From Streptomyces sp. TSRI0107 (GTDB taxonomy: Bacteria > Actinomycetota > Actinomycetes > Streptomycetales > Streptomycetaceae), in NCBI RefSeq assembly GCF_001905845.1, contig NZ_LIVZ01000003.1, positions 434,001-498,000 of the forward strand: DNA of 64,000 nt, in the 5' to 3' direction. The notes beneath the pieces are model-generated. The model ran no database searches. It saw only the letters and a list, made by a program, of their open reading frames with translations, and was not told the origin of the DNA. This document shows, one piece after another, positions 51,571 to 59,445 of this stretch. A program made the translations under genes and the position numbers. The first letter of the stretch is position 1, and each line of letters begins with the position of its first letter.

Positions 51571-51757
51571 CGGCCCGCGCCGGATCAGGGTCCGCCGTGA
51601 GGGCCCGATGCTGGTCGAGGGACCGGTGGAAGTGGAACTGGAGGACGGTACGACCGTCTCCTCCGACCGCTTCCGGGTCGCTCTGTGCACCTGCCGGCGC
51701 AGCCGCCGGTTCCCCTGGTGCGACACCAGTCACCGCGCCCGGACCCGCGACAAATGA
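51551..51757 (+). CDS. CDGSH-type iron-sulfur protein
   Basis: 68 residues. The 2Fe-2S motif is visible as LCTCRRSRRFPWCDTSHR: Cys-x-Cys, then Cys-Asp-x-Ser-His, giving the family's three Cys and one His. Gly of the usual CDGSH is Thr here. N-terminal part (RRIRVRREGPMLVEGPVEVE) is the short beta region seen in small bacterial members. It may deliver electrons or iron to the upstream di-iron enzyme (inference from operon structure). Confidence 0.9.
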   Translation: MPNSPSDGPRRIRVRREGPMLVEGPVEVELEDGTTVSSDRFRVALCTCRRSRRFPWCDTSHRARTRDK

Positions 51758-51761
51758 TCCA

Positions 51762-51780
51762 GGGGCCGGCGGGCGGCCCC
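51762..51780. terminator. short hairpin after the CDGSH gene
   Basis: GGGGCCG-GCGGG-CGGCCCC, a 7-bp stem 4 bp after the stop codon. It is the likely end of the three-gene operon, facing the convergent SSI gene. Confidence 0.55.
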
Positions 51781-51890
51781 ACTCCGCCCACCGACCCCTG
51801 CCGCGAGATCGCCACGGTCCGTGACAAGAACCCGCACTCCCCACCTGCGGGCGTCCTGCTGCCATCACGGGATCCGTGCGACCCCGGTCC

Positions 51891-52313
51891 TTAGAACGCG
51901 TACACGCTGCTGCTGGACGCGTTCATCACACATTCGTTGCCGAAGGTGCGCTCGTAGGAGACGCGCTGCCCCTGCCAGACACCGTCGACGGTGACGACCA
52001 CGGGGTCGTACTCGCGGGTGCACAGGATGCCGCTCTCGCTCTCCAGCGCGCCGAGGTCACCGTCGACGCGGCGCAGTTCCGCGCACGCCGAGACCGGGTC
52101 CGGGTGCGTGCCGGACGGCTTCGGGGCGCAGTTCAGTGTCACCGCGCGTTCCGGTGTGACACCGGCGGCGGTCTCACCGTGGCCCACGGTGAGGACCAGG
52201 GCGGAGGGCGCGTAGAGCGTGGCGGGCGCCGCGTGCGCCGCCCCGGTCAGGGGTCCGGCGAGCGCGGTGGCCGCGAGGGCGAGGATCGCTGCCCGGCGCG
52301 CGAAGTTCCGCAT
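51891..52313 (-). CDS. SSI-family protease inhibitor, P1 Arg
   Basis: 140 residues. Signal peptide 1-28 ([20 protein letters not shown] ... AHAA). The mature part is a Streptomyces subtilisin inhibitor domain: [60 protein letters not shown] and [15 protein letters not shown]. The four Cys form the two family disulfides. By alignment to SSI (C-P-M-V-Y), the reactive P1 residue in C-T-R-E-Y is Arg, so trypsin-like proteases are the expected targets, not subtilisin. ATG 52313 with GGAAGCACACA upstream. Convergent with the CDGSH operon. Confidence 0.95.
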   Translation of the reverse strand: MRNFARRAAILALAATALAGPLTGAAHAAPATLYAPSALVLTVGHGETAAGVTPERAVTLNCAPKPSGTHPDPVSACAELRRVDGDLGALESESGILCTREYDPVVVTVDGVWQGQRVSYERTFGNECVMNASSSSVYAF

Positions 52314-52782
52314 TGTGTGCTTCCTTCCGCTTGATTGCGTTGAGTGCCGGACCGCACGCGGTGAGTGCCGACCGGCGAGCGCGAGTCTGCCGAGTCCGCC
52401 GCGGAAACTCATCTCGACCCCACTGGTTTCAGTAACATTGCGTATTGAAACAGTGGCGTGAAGTTACGGGATTCGAACGTTCCAACCGCCAATCTGCGCG
52501 GTTCTTGATCGATTCGGGTGACCGGATGGCTTGATTCCCCGGTCTCGTTAATCGGCCTGAAACATTCCGAATCTGCCGGGCGGCGGTGGCCGAACCATCC
52601 ACCCCGGGCGCCGGAATTGGATGAAACGCCACCTGGCGCCGGACTTGATCACGGCCGTAGCGTCTGCGGATCCCGTCGAACGGCCTGTGCCCGCGCCGCC
52701 CACCCCGCGACCGGGCCGGCCGTTCCCCCTCGCCGCGCCACAACGCGCTCCACCCCGATCCCCCGCTGGAGCTGGAGCCCCC
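52314..52782. other. divergent intergenic region with an imperfect inverted repeat
   Basis: 469 bp between the SSI and permease genes, clearly less GC-rich at 52400-52600. An inverted repeat, CACTGGTTTCA (52421-52431) against TGAAACAGTG (52446-52455), has one extra G in the left arm and a 14-bp spacer. It could be an operator or a stem-loop. Promoters for both genes must lie here, but no clear -35/-10 pair was identified. Confidence 0.45.
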
Positions 52783-54354
52783 ATGTCCCCGCAGCCGCCC
52801 CCGCAGCCGTCCCTCACCGAGGTCGAGGCACACGGCGTGGAGCGCATCCCCGACGCGGACCGCACCGCGTCCCCGTTCGACCTGTTCCGGCTCGCCTTCG
52901 GCGGCGCCAACACCTTCTCGACGTGCGTCCTCGGCGCGTTCCCGGTCCTCTTCGGCCTGTCGTTCCTGCAGGGCCTCGCCGCCACCCTCCTCGGGGTGAT
53001 CACCGGAGCCCTGATCCTCTGCCCGATGGCCTTGTTCGGCCCGGTCAACGGCACCAACAACGCGGTGTCGTCGTCAGCGCACCTCGGCGTGCACGGCCGG
53101 GTGGTGGGCTCGTTCCTGTCGCTGCTGACCGCGGTCGCGTTCTTCTCGCTGTCGGTGTGGAGTTCCGGCGACGCCCTGGTCGGCGGCGCCCACCGGCTGT
53201 TCGGCGTGGAGCGCGGCGACCTGTCGTACGCCGTCGCCTACGCGCTGTTCGCCGGGCTGGTCCTCGCGGTGTGCGTGTACGGCTTCCGGTTCATGCTGTT
53301 CGTCAACAAGATCGCGGTGACCTCGGCGACCCTGCTGTTCCTGCTGGGCGCTTTCGCCTTCGCCGGCGACTTCGACCCGTCGTACGCGGGCGTCTTCACC
53401 GAGTCCGCGGACCCCGCGACCCAGGCCCTGTTCTGGCCGTCGTTCATCGGCTCGGCGCTGATCGTGCTGTCCAACCCGGTGTCGTTCGGGGCGTTCCTCG
53501 GCGACTGGTCCCGCTACATCCCGGCGAGCACCCCGCGCCGCCGGGTCGTCGGCGCCGCCTTCCTGTCGCAGCTGGCGACGCTGCTGCCGTTCCTGTTCGG
53601 GCTGACGACCGCGAGCGTCATCGCCACCAAGGCCCCGGAGTACGTCGACCCGGCCGCCCCCGACTTCGTCGGCGGGCTGCTCGCCATCTCGCCGTCCTGG
53701 TTCTTCCTGCCGGTGTGCCTGCTCGCGCTGATCGGCGGCCTGTCGACCGGCACGACCTCGCTGTACGGCACCGGCCTGGACTTCTCGTCGGTGTTCCCCC
53801 GGCTCTCGCGCGTGCGGGCGACGGTGCTGGTCGGCGTGGTGGCGGTGGTGTTCATCTTCGCCGGCCGGTTCGCCCTGGACCTCGTGCGGTCGATCTCCAC
53901 GTTCGCCACGATGATCGTCACCTGCACCACCCCGTGGATGGTCGTGATGATGCTGGGCTACTGGACCCGCCGCGGCTGGTACGACCCGGAGGCGCTGCAG
54001 GTGTTCAACCGCCGTCAGCGCGGCGGCCGTTACTGGTTCGCGCACGGCTGGAACTGGCGCGGCATGACCGCGTGGTGGGTGGCCGCGGCGGTCGGGGTGC
54101 TCTTCACGAACATCCCCGGCCAGTTCGTGGGCCCGCTGGGCGGGCTGGCGGGCGGCGTCGACATCGGCCTGCCGCTGTCCCTGGCGGTCGCCGCCGTCCT
54201 GTTCCTGACGCTGCTGTGGCTCTTCCCCGAGCCCCGCGCGGTCTACGGCCCCGAGGGCGCCCGGCTGGTCCGTACGGCCGAGGTGCCGGTGCCGCCGATC
54301 ACCGGCGCCGACGGCGGCGGGGAGGTGCCTGACCGCACCGCGCGGGTCGGCTGA
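52783..54354 (+). CDS. NCS1-family nucleobase/cytosine permease
   Basis: 523 residues with about twelve membrane segments. NCS1 features: VERIPDADRT at the N-terminus, FGGANTFSTCVLGAFPVLFG in helix 1, GPVNGTNNAVSSSAHLGV, SWFFLPVCLL and LSTGTTSLYGTGLD. It imports cytosine, purines, allantoin, thiamine precursors or similar ring compounds with protons or sodium. ATG 52783 with GAGCTGGAGC upstream. It leads a probable three-gene unit with the hydroxyacid oxidase and dehydrogenase; no nucleobase catabolic gene is adjacent, so the substrate could be different. Confidence 0.88.
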   Translation: MSPQPPPQPSLTEVEAHGVERIPDADRTASPFDLFRLAFGGANTFSTCVLGAFPVLFGLSFLQGLAATLLGVITGALILCPMALFGPVNGTNNAVSSSAHLGVHGRVVGSFLSLLTAVAFFSLSVWSSGDALVGGAHRLFGVERGDLSYAVAYALFAGLVLAVCVYGFRFMLFVNKIAVTSATLLFLLGAFAFAGDFDPSYAGVFTESADPATQALFWPSFIGSALIVLSNPVSFGAFLGDWSRYIPASTPRRRVVGAAFLSQLATLLPFLFGLTTASVIATKAPEYVDPAAPDFVGGLLAISPSWFFLPVCLLALIGGLSTGTTSLYGTGLDFSSVFPRLSRVRATVLVGVVAVVFIFAGRFALDLVRSISTFATMIVTCTTPWMVVMMLGYWTRRGWYDPEALQVFNRRQRGGRYWFAHGWNWRGMTAWWVAAAVGVLFTNIPGQFVGPLGGLAGGVDIGLPLSLAVAAVLFLTLLWLFPEPRAVYGPEGARLVRTAEVPVPPITGADGGGEVPDRTARVG

Positions 54355-54460
54355 ACTCGCCCGGCTCCCGCGGAAATCCGTGCCCGCCGGCTGATCCCGC
54401 CGAGGCGTACCGGCCGGTATGGTCTGCGTCGGCGCAGGCTCGACGGCGAGAGGCGGACGG

Positions 54461-55630
54461 ATGGCCAAGCACTGGGCGGACTTCCAGTACGAGATCTATC
54501 TGAACGGGATGACCGGCGCGATACCCCGGCTCCCGACCGATCTGACCCGGCTGGAGGAACTCACCGAACGGCGGCTCGGGCCCGGCCCGGTCGGCTACGT
54601 CGCGGGCAGCGCGGGCGACGGCAGCACCGCCCGCGCCAACCGGGCGGCCCTGGAGCGGCGCCGGATCGTGCCGCGCATGCTGCGCGACGTCCACGAGCGC
54701 GACCTGTCGGTGGAGGTGCTGGGCCGCGCGCTGCCCGCCCCGCTGGCGCTGGCCCCGGTCGGCGTGCTGTCGATCATGCATCCGGAGGCGGAGCCTGCCG
54801 CCGCCCGGGCCGCCGCCGCCCAGGGCGTGCCGTACATCCTGTCCTCGGCGTCCAGCACGCCGATGGAGCAGGTCGCGGAGGCGATGGGCGACGCGGAGCG
54901 CTGGTTCCAGCTGTACTGGGCCAAGGACCGGGAGGTGACACGGAGTTTCCTGGACCGGGCCAAGGCTGCCGGGTTCAGCGTGCTCGTGGTCACCCTGGAC
55001 ACCCCGCTGCTCGCCTGGCGGCCGCGCGATCTCGACCAGGCGTACCTGCCGTTCCTGCACGGGGTCGGCACGGCCAACTACTTCACCGACCCCGCCTTCC
55101 GGGCGGGGCTGGCCAAGCCGGTGCACGAGGATCCGAACGCGGCCGTCATGCACTTCGTCGGCATGTTCGCCGACCCCGGCAAGACCTGGCCCGACCTGGC
55201 GTTCCTGCGGGAGCACTGGGACGGCCCGATCGTCCTCAAGGGCGTACTGCACCCGGACGACGCCCGGCTCGCCGCGGAGGCCGGCATGGACGGGGTGGTG
55301 GTCTCCAACCACGGCGGCCGTCAGGTGGCCGGCTCGGTGGCCGCGGCCGACGCGCTGCCCCGGATCGCCGAGGCGGTCGGAGACCGGCTGACGGTGCTGT
55401 TCGACAGCGGCGTGCGCACCGGCGACGACATCTTCAAGGCGCTCGCGCTCGGGGCGCGGGCAGTGCTCGTGGGACGCCCGTACGCCTACGGGCTCGGCCT
55501 GGACGGGCAGGCGGGCGTCGAGCACGTCATCCGCTGTCTGCTCGCCGAACTCGACCTCACCCTCGCCCTGTCGGGCCACGCCACGCCCGGCACCGTGACC
55601 GCCGCCGACCTCGTGGAGGAGACCGCGTGA
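54461..55630 (+). CDS. FMN-dependent alpha-hydroxyacid oxidase (lactate 2-monooxygenase-like)
   Basis: 389 residues, TIM barrel. WADFQYEIYLNGMTGAIPRLP at the start, GPVGYVAGSAGDGSTARANR, AFAP-like LALAPVGVLSI, FQLYWAKDREV, VTLDTPLLAWRPRDLD, the catalytic VVSNHGGRQVAG (active-site His and Arg) and LFDSGVRTGDDIFKALALGA. Overall wording is close to mycobacterial lactate 2-monooxygenase. It oxidises a 2-hydroxyacid to the keto acid, or to acetate and CO2 from lactate. ATG start with a GAGAGGCGG site. The stop overlaps the next start. Confidence 0.9.
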   Translation: MAKHWADFQYEIYLNGMTGAIPRLPTDLTRLEELTERRLGPGPVGYVAGSAGDGSTARANRAALERRRIVPRMLRDVHERDLSVEVLGRALPAPLALAPVGVLSIMHPEAEPAAARAAAAQGVPYILSSASSTPMEQVAEAMGDAERWFQLYWAKDREVTRSFLDRAKAAGFSVLVVTLDTPLLAWRPRDLDQAYLPFLHGVGTANYFTDPAFRAGLAKPVHEDPNAAVMHFVGMFADPGKTWPDLAFLREHWDGPIVLKGVLHPDDARLAAEAGMDGVVVSNHGGRQVAGSVAAADALPRIAEAVGDRLTVLFDSGVRTGDDIFKALALGARAVLVGRPYAYGLGLDGQAGVEHVIRCLLAELDLTLALSGHATPGTVTAADLVEETA

Positions 55631-56619
55631 CCGCCGGGAGGAACGTGCTCGCGGTCGTGTCCCCGCATGTCGGCGGCCGCGCGTCCGGTGCGGCGCTCGC
55701 CCGGCTGTTCCCCGGCGAGACGGACGTCACCGTCGTCGAGACGGCCGACGAGGACCCGGCCGCCCTGCGCGCGGCCCACGTCATCGTCACGGCGCTCGCC
55801 CCGGTGACCGCCCGGCACATCGCGGAGGCACCGGAGTTGAGGCTGGTGCAGTGTGCGAGCCACGGCTACGACTACGTCGACGTGGCCGCCGCGCGGCGGC
55901 GCGGGGTGACGGTGTGCACGATCGGCTCCAGCGGCGCCGAGGCGCAGAACGTGGCCGAGCAGACCTTCGCCCTGCTGCTCGCCCTCGCCAAGCGGCTGAT
56001 CCCGGCCCACAACGCCCTCACCGAGGCGGACTGGGCGCTGCCCCGCCTGCAGAGCGGCCTCACCGAGCTCTCCGGCAAGACCCTCGGCATCGTGGGGCTC
56101 GGTCAGATCGGGCAGCAGGTCGCCAAGCGGGCGGCGGCGTTCGACATGAGCGTCGTGTACGCGGGCCGGCGCAGGGCCGAGCCGGAGACCGAGGCACGGC
56201 TGGGCGGCGCCCGCCGGCTCCCCCTGGAGGAGCTGCTGCGCACCTCCGACTACGTCACCCTGCACGCCCCGCTCACGGACGGGACCCGGCATCTGCTGAA
56301 CGCCGAACGCCTCGCCCTGCTCAAGCCGACGGCGTTCGTGGTGAACACCGCGCGCGGCGCCCTGATCGACCAGGACGCCCTCGCGGACGCCCTGGAGCGC
56401 GGCGCCCTCGCCGGAGCGGGCCTCGACGTCTTCGACCCCGAACCGCCCACCCCGGCACTGCGCCTGCTGAAGTCGCCGAACGTGGTCCTCTCCCCGCACG
56501 TCGGCGGCGTCACCCGGGAGACGGTGGTCCGCATCGCCCTCGCCGCGGTCGGCAACGCCGCGGCCTTCCTGACGGGCGCACAGCCACGTGACGTGGTGAG
56601 CGGGACGGAGGCGGTGTGA
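55627..56619 (+). CDS. D-isomer-specific 2-hydroxyacid dehydrogenase
   Basis: 330 residues. Catalytic domain, then the NAD-binding domain with LGIVGLGQIGQQVAKRAAAF, and Arg in VVNTARGALIDQDAL. The catalytic Glu region is GLDVFDPEPP and the His is in LSPHVGGVTRETV. It interconverts a 2-keto acid and a D-2-hydroxyacid. GTG 55627 overlaps the oxidase stop by 4 bp (GTGA). Together with the upstream FMN oxidase it may provide both oxidation routes for hydroxyacid stereoisomers (inference). Confidence 0.92.
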   Translation: MTAGRNVLAVVSPHVGGRASGAALARLFPGETDVTVVETADEDPAALRAAHVIVTALAPVTARHIAEAPELRLVQCASHGYDYVDVAAARRRGVTVCTIGSSGAEAQNVAEQTFALLLALAKRLIPAHNALTEADWALPRLQSGLTELSGKTLGIVGLGQIGQQVAKRAAAFDMSVVYAGRRRAEPETEARLGGARRLPLEELLRTSDYVTLHAPLTDGTRHLLNAERLALLKPTAFVVNTARGALIDQDALADALERGALAGAGLDVFDPEPPTPALRLLKSPNVVLSPHVGGVTRETVVRIALAAVGNAAAFLTGAQPRDVVSGTEAV

Positions 56620-56620
56620 G

Positions 56621-56665
56621 CCGGGCCCGGGGCCGGGGTGAGCGGCACCCCGGCCCCGGGCCCGG
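56621..56665. terminator. perfect 20-bp stem hairpin
   Basis: Arms 56621-56640 and 56646-56665 are fully complementary (CCGGGCCCGGGGCCGGGGTG and its reverse complement), loop AGCGG. It lies 1 bp after the dehydrogenase stop and 31 bp before the convergent gene's stop. Confidence 0.93.
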
Positions 56666-56696
56666 CGGGTCCCGGTGGCCTCCGGTGGCGGTCCGG

Positions 56697-58253
56697 CTAG
56701 CCCGCGGCCGGCAGGCCGGCCGTGCGGGCCGTCGCCGAGGTGGTCGCGGTGTCCGACTGGGAGTCCGCGTCGGCGAACCAGCGCTGGGACGCGGAGCCGT
56801 CGCGGACCTTGACGACGATGTCGGCACCGGGCTCGCCGGTGGTCGGGGCGAGGGCCAGCTGCTCGTCCCAGCGGGGCAGGAACTCGCCCTGGACGGTGAG
56901 GTCGTACCGCACGTCGTCGCCGCGCTCGTCGTCCGCGTCGGCGCACTCGCCGAGGATGACGACCCCGGCGTCCGCACGCGAGTCGAGGCACAGTCCGGGG
57001 TCGGCCACGCTGCGCAGCAGTCCGTCGTTCTCGTACGACCACTGCTGGGTCCACTCCGCGGAGCAGGACGCGGGTTCGACCGCGGCGCCGGCCTGCGGCT
57101 CGCCCTGGATGTCCAGGCACAGGTCGCCGGCCGTGTTGCGGATCCTGGTCTGCCGGGACTCGCCGGGCACGCGGGCGGTGTCCGGGGGTGTGGTGGTCGT
57201 CCCCGCGCGGTCGGCGGGCGCGCCGGCGGAGGCCGTCGGGTCGGCGTCACCGTCGTAGGACAGGCTTGTGGCGAGGACGGTCGCCAGCAGTCCGGCGGAG
57301 GCGATGCCGACGCCGGTGCGCAGCGCCCGCGAGGAGCGGACCACCGCGCTCGGCAGCCGCGGCAGCATCCGTGCGCGTCCGGCCCGGCGCCCGCCTCGGC
57401 CGCGCGGCCGGTGCTGGTTGCGGCCGGGCCGTGAGTCGAGGTAGCGGCGGGCGCCCCAGCCGAGCACCGCCTCGGCGAGCAGCGCGCCGAGGCCGGTCTC
57501 GACGAGGCCGAGCTGCTCGGCGGCGTCGCGGCAGTGCCGGCACTGCGCCAGATGGTCCTGGACGTCCGGGAGCAGGGCGCCGCCGCGCCGGATGGGGACG
57601 TCCAGGAGCCGGTTGTAGAAGCGGCAGTCCGGGCTCGGGGCGAGCTGCTGATGGGCGCGGACGCAGCCTTCCCGGAATTTCTCCCGGGCCTGCGCCAGGG
57701 TGATCGCCGCGGTGTCGGCGTCCATGCCGAGCAACATGGCCGGGAAGTCGAGCGGTTCGGCTTCGACCTCGGTGTGCCACAGCAGACAGCGGGCCGGTCC
57801 GGGCAGCTGCTGGAAAGCGCGTTCGGCCAGCTTGCGGTTTTCCGGTGTCATGGACTTCGCGGCGCGCATACCGCGTCCTCCGGCGGGTTTCCGCAACTCC
57901 GGGAGCACGGTGGATATCCGGTCCTCGGCGGACCAGTGCCGGACGGTGTCCCGCACGGTGACGAGCAGCCGGGGCCGCAGCGCGACGCCGGCGTCGCCGA
58001 GGGTGAGCCGGTCGAGGACCTGGTGACAGGCGGCCGTGGTGACCATGGCCGCGACGTTCGCGGAGGTGGCGAGGCAGATGGCCGCGTAGGCGTGCGCGGA
58101 CGGCCAGTGCCTGGCCAGCAACAGCGCGGCGGCCTGGGAGACTTCGGCGTCGGGCACGCCGCTGAGCCGGGCGGCCAGCACCTCGTCGGAGGGGACGGTA
58201 ACACCGTCGGGGAACGACGGTGAATCGGAGCGGGCAGGGTGGGGGGTGAACAC
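56697..58253 (-). CDS. sigma-factor-like/zinc-finger/TM protein with extracellular RICIN domain
   Basis: 518 residues in four parts. 1-110: degenerate sigma region 2-like helices (AALLLARHWPSAHAYAAICL). About 145-210: sigma region 4-like helices (AERAFQQLPGPARCLLWHTE, then LLGMDADTAAITLAQAREKF). About 225-250: anti-sigma zinc finger (DHLAQCRHCRDAAEQL). After a basic linker, a TM segment (TGVGIASAGLLATVLATSL, about 345-363) and a C-terminal ricin-type beta-trefoil (about 395-505) with QTRIRNTAGDLCLDIQG and repeated W/QW motifs. GTG start with GGAAGG upstream. It may sense carbohydrate outside and signal inside; see findings. Confidence 0.82.
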   Translation of the reverse strand: MFTPHPARSDSPSFPDGVTVPSDEVLAARLSGVPDAEVSQAAALLLARHWPSAHAYAAICLATSANVAAMVTTAACHQVLDRLTLGDAGVALRPRLLVTVRDTVRHWSAEDRISTVLPELRKPAGGRGMRAAKSMTPENRKLAERAFQQLPGPARCLLWHTEVEAEPLDFPAMLLGMDADTAAITLAQAREKFREGCVRAHQQLAPSPDCRFYNRLLDVPIRRGGALLPDVQDHLAQCRHCRDAAEQLGLVETGLGALLAEAVLGWGARRYLDSRPGRNQHRPRGRGGRRAGRARMLPRLPSAVVRSSRALRTGVGIASAGLLATVLATSLSYDGDADPTASAGAPADRAGTTTTPPDTARVPGESRQTRIRNTAGDLCLDIQGEPQAGAAVEPASCSAEWTQQWSYENDGLLRSVADPGLCLDSRADAGVVILGECADADDERGDDVRYDLTVQGEFLPRWDEQLALAPTTGEPGADIVVKVRDGSASQRWFADADSQSDTATTSATARTAGLPAAG

Positions 58254-58689
58254 GTGCGGATTCCTTCCCACGTATATGGGACAGCCGGAGTTCTGTTCAC
58301 CGAAAGGAAGCCGACTTGGTGCGTACCTTATTGGCGGGCTACGGGAGCAGAAAATCCGGTGGATCACTTTTGCACAACCGAGTCGTGCGCAACAAGGCAC
58401 TTGAGCAACATCTGCGCCTCTGAAATAAAGTCAGATTCCGCGTCAACTGGCGCCGTTCGTCCTGCCATTCGCTTTTCCCCGCACCCCGTGTGAAACCCCC
58501 GCCCACGACGGGCCCGCCGCGCACGCTCCCGCCGGGGCCCCGCCCGCGATGCACTGGAGGTGGCCTCTCCGCAGGCCCCGCGCGGGACGGCGGCACTCCC
58601 GCGCGTCACGGCCGCCGGCCGTGTTCCTCCCGCCCTCGGCCGGCGGCCTCCCCCGAGGGCGGGAGCGGCACGCCGGCGCCGGGCGGGGG
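58254..58689. other. intergenic region with a terminator hairpin
   Basis: 436 bp. 58254-58495 is visibly less GC-rich and should hold the promoter of the RICIN-fusion gene on the minus strand. 58627-58665 is a perfect 13-bp stem, CTCCCGCCCTCGG / CCGAGGGCGGGAG, with a 13-nt loop, placed to terminate the toxin gene on the minus strand. Short open frames here have no good start site or coding bias. Confidence 0.6.
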
Positions 58690-59067
58690 TCAGATCTGCC
58701 AGGAGCGCAGCCGGTCGGCGGCGCCGTAGACGTCGGTCTTGCCGTCCATCAGGTCGCGGGCGAGGTCGACCAGGGCGCCGTACGGCGGGTCGATGCCGAC
58801 ACCGCTGACGAACATGTAGGCCACGGCGGTGGCGCAGGCGAACCGGGCGTTCGCGGAGGGCAGCGGGCGCAGCAGGGCGAGGGTGTGCAGCAGCGCGGCG
58901 GCCCGCCAGGCCGGGTCGGAGTCGACGCCGAGCCGTGGCGGGTCGACGCGGTGCCGGGCGACGGCGGCGACCAGCGCCGAGAAGTCGTTGATGGTCGGCT
59001 GGTCGGGCAGGACCTCTTCGTGACGCTGGAGCAGCCAGGGCACGTCGATGTGAAGGACGGGTGCCAT
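58690..59067 (-). CDS. Fic/Doc-like toxin with degenerate motif
   Basis: 125 residues. Alignable to Doc: LHIDVPWLLQRHEEVLPDQP, then LLHTLALLRPLPSANARFACATAVAYM. The catalytic Fic loop of Doc, H-x-F-x-x-A-N-K-R, reads R-P-L-P-S-A-N-A-R: the catalytic His is Arg and the Lys is Ala, though the Asn and last Arg remain. The usual kinase/AMP-transferase chemistry is therefore doubtful. Such proteins are annotated in Streptomyces as fic-family toxin components. The antitoxin gene ends 3 bp upstream. Confidence 0.8.
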   Translation of the reverse strand: MAPVLHIDVPWLLQRHEEVLPDQPTINDFSALVAAVARHRVDPPRLGVDSDPAWRAAALLHTLALLRPLPSANARFACATAVAYMFVSGVGIDPPYGALVDLARDLMDGKTDVYGAADRLRSWQI

Positions 59068-59070
59068 CGG

Positions 59071-59316
59071 TCAGGCGGCCCGTCCCTCGCCGCCCGCGGG
59101 CGGCTCGTCGTCGGGGAAGGCGGCCGCGAACTCGTCGGCGTGGGCGGAGAAGAACCGGCGGAAGGCCTCGGCGCCCTCCTGCAGCGCGCGGTGTCGGGCG
59201 ATGTCGGCGGCGGCCGCCTCCCGTACGAGGGCCTTCATCGACGTCCCGCGTTCCTTGGCGATCTGCCGCAGGTCCTCTAGCTCGCGTTCACTGAACTCCA
59301 CGTTGAGGGCTGGCAT
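59071..59316 (-). CDS. ribbon-helix-helix antitoxin
   Basis: 81 residues. N-terminal RHH pattern: ALNVEFSERELEDLRQIAKERGTSMKALV-type (strand, helix, turn, helix), which binds DNA as a dimer. C-terminal part (about 45-81, ALQEGAEAFRRFFSAHADEF) is a helix that would cover the toxin. First gene of the pair. A palindrome at 59334-59347 just upstream is a likely autoregulatory site. Confidence 0.85.
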   Translation of the reverse strand: MPALNVEFSERELEDLRQIAKERGTSMKALVREAAAADIARHRALQEGAEAFRRFFSAHADEFAAAFPDDEPPAGGEGRAA

Positions 59317-59333
59317 GGGCTCACGGTACCGCG

Positions 59334-59347
59334 CGGGTACTTACCCG
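59334..59347. promoter_or_regulatory. palindrome upstream of the antitoxin, probable autoregulatory site
   Basis: CGGGTACTTACCCG, 6-bp arms with a 2-bp centre, 18 bp before the antitoxin ATG and next to the AT-rich TAAATAT that could serve as a -10 region on the minus strand. Confidence 0.6.
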
Positions 59348-59383
59348 TAAATATCCCCAGCTCAGGGGGGCCAGGAGACGGTA

Positions 59384-59442
59384 CCGAGGGGTTCGAAAGC
59401 GGTCGGAATCGACGAGATGCGCGTCACATTCGAACCCCTCGG
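59384..59442. terminator. long-loop inverted repeat after the cellulase gene
   Basis: Arms CCGAGGGGTTCGAA (59384-59397) and TTCGAACCCCTCGG (59429-59442), perfect 14 bp, 31-nt loop. It is 3 bp from the cellulase stop, so a terminator is the simplest reading, though the long loop is unusual. Confidence 0.65.
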
Positions 59443-59445
59443 CGA

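Noticed and set aside
58239..58493. 84-codon plus-strand frame in the AT-richer gap
   Set aside because: It starts inside the RICIN-fusion gene's 5' region on the other strand and lacks a ribosome site and codon bias.
59384..59442. GGTTCGAA sequence resembling a tRNA T-arm
   Set aside because: It is part of a perfect inverted repeat, and no acceptor, D or anticodon arm can be built around it.
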